Assembly (NCBI GenBank): GCA_025451425.1
Contig: JANWKK010000259.1
Coordinates: forward strand, 1 to 6,010
Reading direction: 5' to 3'
Length of the DNA stretch: 6,010 nucleotides
Origin: Gemmatimonadaceae bacterium
Lineage (GTDB): Bacteria; Gemmatimonadota; Gemmatimonadetes; Gemmatimonadales; Gemmatimonadaceae
Shown: positions 5,899 to 6,010 of the stretch, one piece after another
Position numbering within the stretch: the stretch's first letter is position 1
Layout: every line of letters starts with the position of its first letter
Notes under the pieces: generated by a model
What the model saw: the letters and a program-made list of their open reading frames with translations, nothing else
Databases searched by the model: none
Told to the model about the DNA's origin: nothing
Program-made: the position numbers and the translations under genes

Positions 5899-6010
5899 GA
5901 ATTCGCAACGCTCTTTTCGCCGCGCCTTCTTCGCCGCGCCTTCTTCGCCGCGCCTTCTTCGCCGCGCCTTCTTCGACGCGCTGTTCTCGACGCGCCGTTC
6001 TCGACGCGCC
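5899..6010. repeat. 14-bp tandem repeat, right array (seven units plus a decayed one), reaching the window edge
   Basis: On the plus strand the units are, in order: GAATTCGCAACGCT (decayed, 5899), CTTTTCGCCGCGCC (5913), TTCTTCGCCGCGCC three times (5927, 5941, 5955), TTCTTCGACGCGCT (5969) and GTTCTCGACGCGCC twice (5983, 5997). Two unit types, TTCTTCGCC and GTTCTCGAC, meet through an intermediate. The last two match the left array inverted. The array probably continues beyond 6010. As 14 is not a multiple of three, a coding role is unlikely. Confidence 0.92.

Larger units (their letters stand above)
5642..6010. other. Non-coding leader and repeat region upstream of rpsF
   Basis: This 369-base stretch has no gene I can support. 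It contains the rpsF ribosome binding site, the leader hairpin, the heptamer repeat, both 14-bp arrays and the central hairpin. The transcription start of the operon should lie here or beyond the right edge. I found no convincing −35/−10 pair; TACATT at about 5742–5747 (minus strand) is a possible −10 without a partner. Confidence 0.75.

Noticed and set aside
5642..5908. In-frame N-terminal extension of bS6 (89 residues from a TTG at 5908)
   Set aside because: It runs through the tandem repeats, is arginine-rich without family similarity, and a strong ribosome binding site and normal bS6 N-terminus mark 5641 as the start.
5806..6010. CRISPR array
   Set aside because: Units are 14 bases with no spacers and two orientations, so this is a simple tandem repeat.

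Overview
The window looks like ordinary chromosome from a GC-rich, diderm (outer-membrane) bacterium, most likely a member of Gemmatimonadota. This assignment is inferred from two things: the signal peptide–metallopeptidase–PD40 propeller–outer-membrane barrel protein at the left end, and the gene order rpsF–rpsR–DUF2232–rplI. A similarity search would be needed to prove it. Every supported gene lies on the minus strand, so the window is best read from right to left.

Region 1 (about 6010–5642) is a 369-base non-coding stretch upstream of rpsF and is the oddest part of the window. It holds 14-bp tandem repeats in two blocks of opposite orientation (5806–5847 and about 5913–6010). Together they form a 42-base inverted repeat with 40 matches around a 121-base centre that contains a GC-rich hairpin. 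Between this and rpsF lie a heptamer tandem repeat (5751–5792), a small leader hairpin (5711–5734) and a good ribosome binding site.

Region 2 (5641–3451) is a compact ribosomal-protein operon: rpsF (bS6), rpsR (bS18, zinc-binding form), a ten-helix-type DUF2232 membrane protein, and rplI (bL9). The gaps are 2, 10 and 15 bases, and a strong intrinsic terminator lies 22 bases past rplI. The rpsR ribosome binding site sits within the codons for the acidic tail of bS6.

Region 3 (3450–1) is a second transcription unit. It starts with a weak candidate promoter and rsfS, the ribosomal silencing factor that binds uL14. The rsfS stop codon overlaps, as GTGA, the GTG start of a very large gene that runs out of the left edge (at least 960 codons). 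This last gene encodes an exported protein with a gluzincin HExxH metallopeptidase domain, a TolB-like PD40 beta-propeller and an outer-membrane beta-barrel carrying a VRGYD motif like the one in Omp85/BamA barrels. The first four genes plus rsfS make or control the ribosome. The membrane protein and the outer-membrane peptidase are co-transcribed with them, but their functions cannot be derived from the sequence alone.
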